A DNA stretch of 13,751 nucleotides, taken from contig DBMI01000065.1 in NCBI GenBank assembly GCA_002298165.1, positions 1 through 13,751 of the forward strand, in the 5' to 3' direction. This DNA is from Desulfarculales bacterium UBA702 (GTDB lineage Bacteria > Desulfobacterota > Syntrophobacteria > Syntrophobacterales > Syntrophobacteraceae). How positions within the stretch are numbered: position 1 is the stretch's first letter; each line of letters begins with the position of its first letter. Shown one piece after another: positions 13,063-13,751 of the stretch. The position numbers and the translations under genes were made by a program. Below the pieces are notes generated by a model. The model made no database searches, was not told where the DNA came from, and saw nothing but the letters and a program-made list of their open reading frames with translations.

Positions 13063-13751
13063 TTACTTTCGCCCCATTTCCATCTTCACCGTACCCTGCC
13101 GAACTGATTTTACCTGTTCGCCCGTGCATCCGAAGCGCCGCTCGCGTCTCTGGAACTCCTTGAGGGCTTCGAGGAAATGTTCTTCGTGGAAATCGGGCCA
13201 CAACAGCTCCGTGAAATAAAGCTCCGCATACGCCAGTTGCCACAGGAGGAAATTGCTGACCCGGATTTCGCCCCCGGTGCGTATAACGAGGTCCGGATCG
13301 GGGCAGCCTGGAGTGTAGAGATAGCTCGAGAAAAGTTCGGGGGAAATTTCACCTGTTCCAAATCGCCCATTAAGGATATCTCCGGCGAAAAGCTTTGCGG
13401 CGCGTACGATCTCCTGCCTCCCACCGTAGTTGAGGGCGAGGTTTATCGTCATTTTGTCGAATTTTCTGGTTATTTCTTCGGACGAATGCAGGGTTTTTAG
13501 CACATACTCGGGTATGCCGTCGGTGTCCCCTATATGGAGGAGACGGATCTCCTTGCTTACCAGATCGGGAAGTTCGGATTTAAGGAAGCGTTCAAGCAGG
13601 CCCCATAGCGCCTTAATCTCGGTTTCCGGGCGGTTCCAATTCTCTTTGGAAAAAGCGTAAAGCGTAAGAAAAGGTATCCCAAGCCTGCGGCAGCAGCTTA
13701 CGACCTCTCTGACTGAGCCGGCGCCTTTTTTGTGTCCGAAAACACGGCCCC
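13063..13751 (-). CDS. uppS: UppS, undecaprenyl diphosphate synthase, cut at the window edge
   Basis: Cis-prenyltransferase that extends farnesyl diphosphate to C55 undecaprenyl diphosphate, the lipid carrier for cell-wall and surface sugars. The visible 228 residues start at GRVFGHKKG; about 20-25 N-terminal residues, including the MDGNGRWA catalytic Asp, lie beyond the right edge. Family motifs are LTLYAFSKENWNRP, NLALNYGGRQEI, and DLVIRTGGEIRVSNFLLWQ followed by AYAELYFTELLWPDF, which carry the arginines and glutamate that bind the isopentenyl diphosphate and magnesium. The frame remains open through the edge, so any internal start (such as a GTG at 13503) is a truncation artefact. The C-terminal tail after the conserved EFQRRERRFG is about 20 residues. 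It is the first visible gene of the minus-strand cluster. Confidence 0.95.
   Translation of the reverse strand, partial: GRVFGHKKGAGSVREVVSCCRRLGIPFLTLYAFSKENWNRPETEIKALWGLLERFLKSELPDLVSKEIRLLHIGDTDGIPEYVLKTLHSSEEITRKFDKMTINLALNYGGRQEIVRAAKLFAGDILNGRFGTGEISPELFSSYLYTPGCPDPDLVIRTGGEIRVSNFLLWQLAYAELYFTELLWPDFHEEHFLEALKEFQRRERRFGCTGEQVKSVRQGTVKMEMGRK

Noticed and set aside
1..13751. CRISPR arrays, tRNA or rRNA genes, insertion sequences, phage or defence genes
   Set aside because: None found by reading both strands; no regularly spaced repeats, cloverleaf or transposase motif was seen.

Overview
The window looks like chromosomal DNA from an anaerobic deltaproteobacterium (Desulfobacterota, perhaps Syntrophobacterales-like). 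This is inferred from the order uppS-cdsA-dxr-rseP-tsaB, a zinc-finger/BON fusion protein, a short-type ExbB and the TTG starts. No rRNA, tRNA, CRISPR array, phage gene or intact insertion sequence is visible.

Left third (1-1820): mostly non-coding. A rho-independent terminator near the left edge ends an unseen gene. About 500 bases with no convincing gene follow, then one small secreted orphan protein (586-1017) closed by a strong UUCG-loop terminator. After it come about 740 bases of probably decayed DNA with only short, weak minus-strand ORFs.

Middle (1821-5776): a plus-strand operon for active uptake across the outer membrane. It encodes a TonB-dependent receptor with the CxxxM and HxM copper-ligand pattern of the OprC/NosA family, then a compact ExbB, an ExbD and a TonB. 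exbB/exbD and exbD/tonB overlap, so the receptor appears to come with its own energising complex. The best-supported substrate is copper, from motifs only.

Centre right (5777-8232): a 400-base intergenic stretch with hairpins, including a REP-like palindrome. A minus-strand DksA/TraR-type zinc-finger protein fused to a BON domain follows. Divergently from it, a secreted or membrane-anchored Tim44-like protein is read on the plus strand.

Right third (8125-13751, minus strand, read from the right edge): undecaprenyl diphosphate synthase (uppS, cut by the window edge), CDP-diglyceride synthase (cdsA), DXP reductoisomerase (dxr), site-2 protease (rseP), the t6A-tRNA factor tsaB and a YkgJ-like Cys-cluster protein. 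This set joins isoprenoid and lipid-carrier synthesis, phospholipid synthesis, envelope proteolysis and tRNA modification. The rseP-tsaB gap is filled by a repeat element, and the last gene overlaps the Tim44-like gene tail to tail by 108 nt.

The items most worth a second look are the putative copper receptor with its own energiser, the zinc-finger/BON fusion, the repeat between rseP and tsaB, and the convergent overlap.
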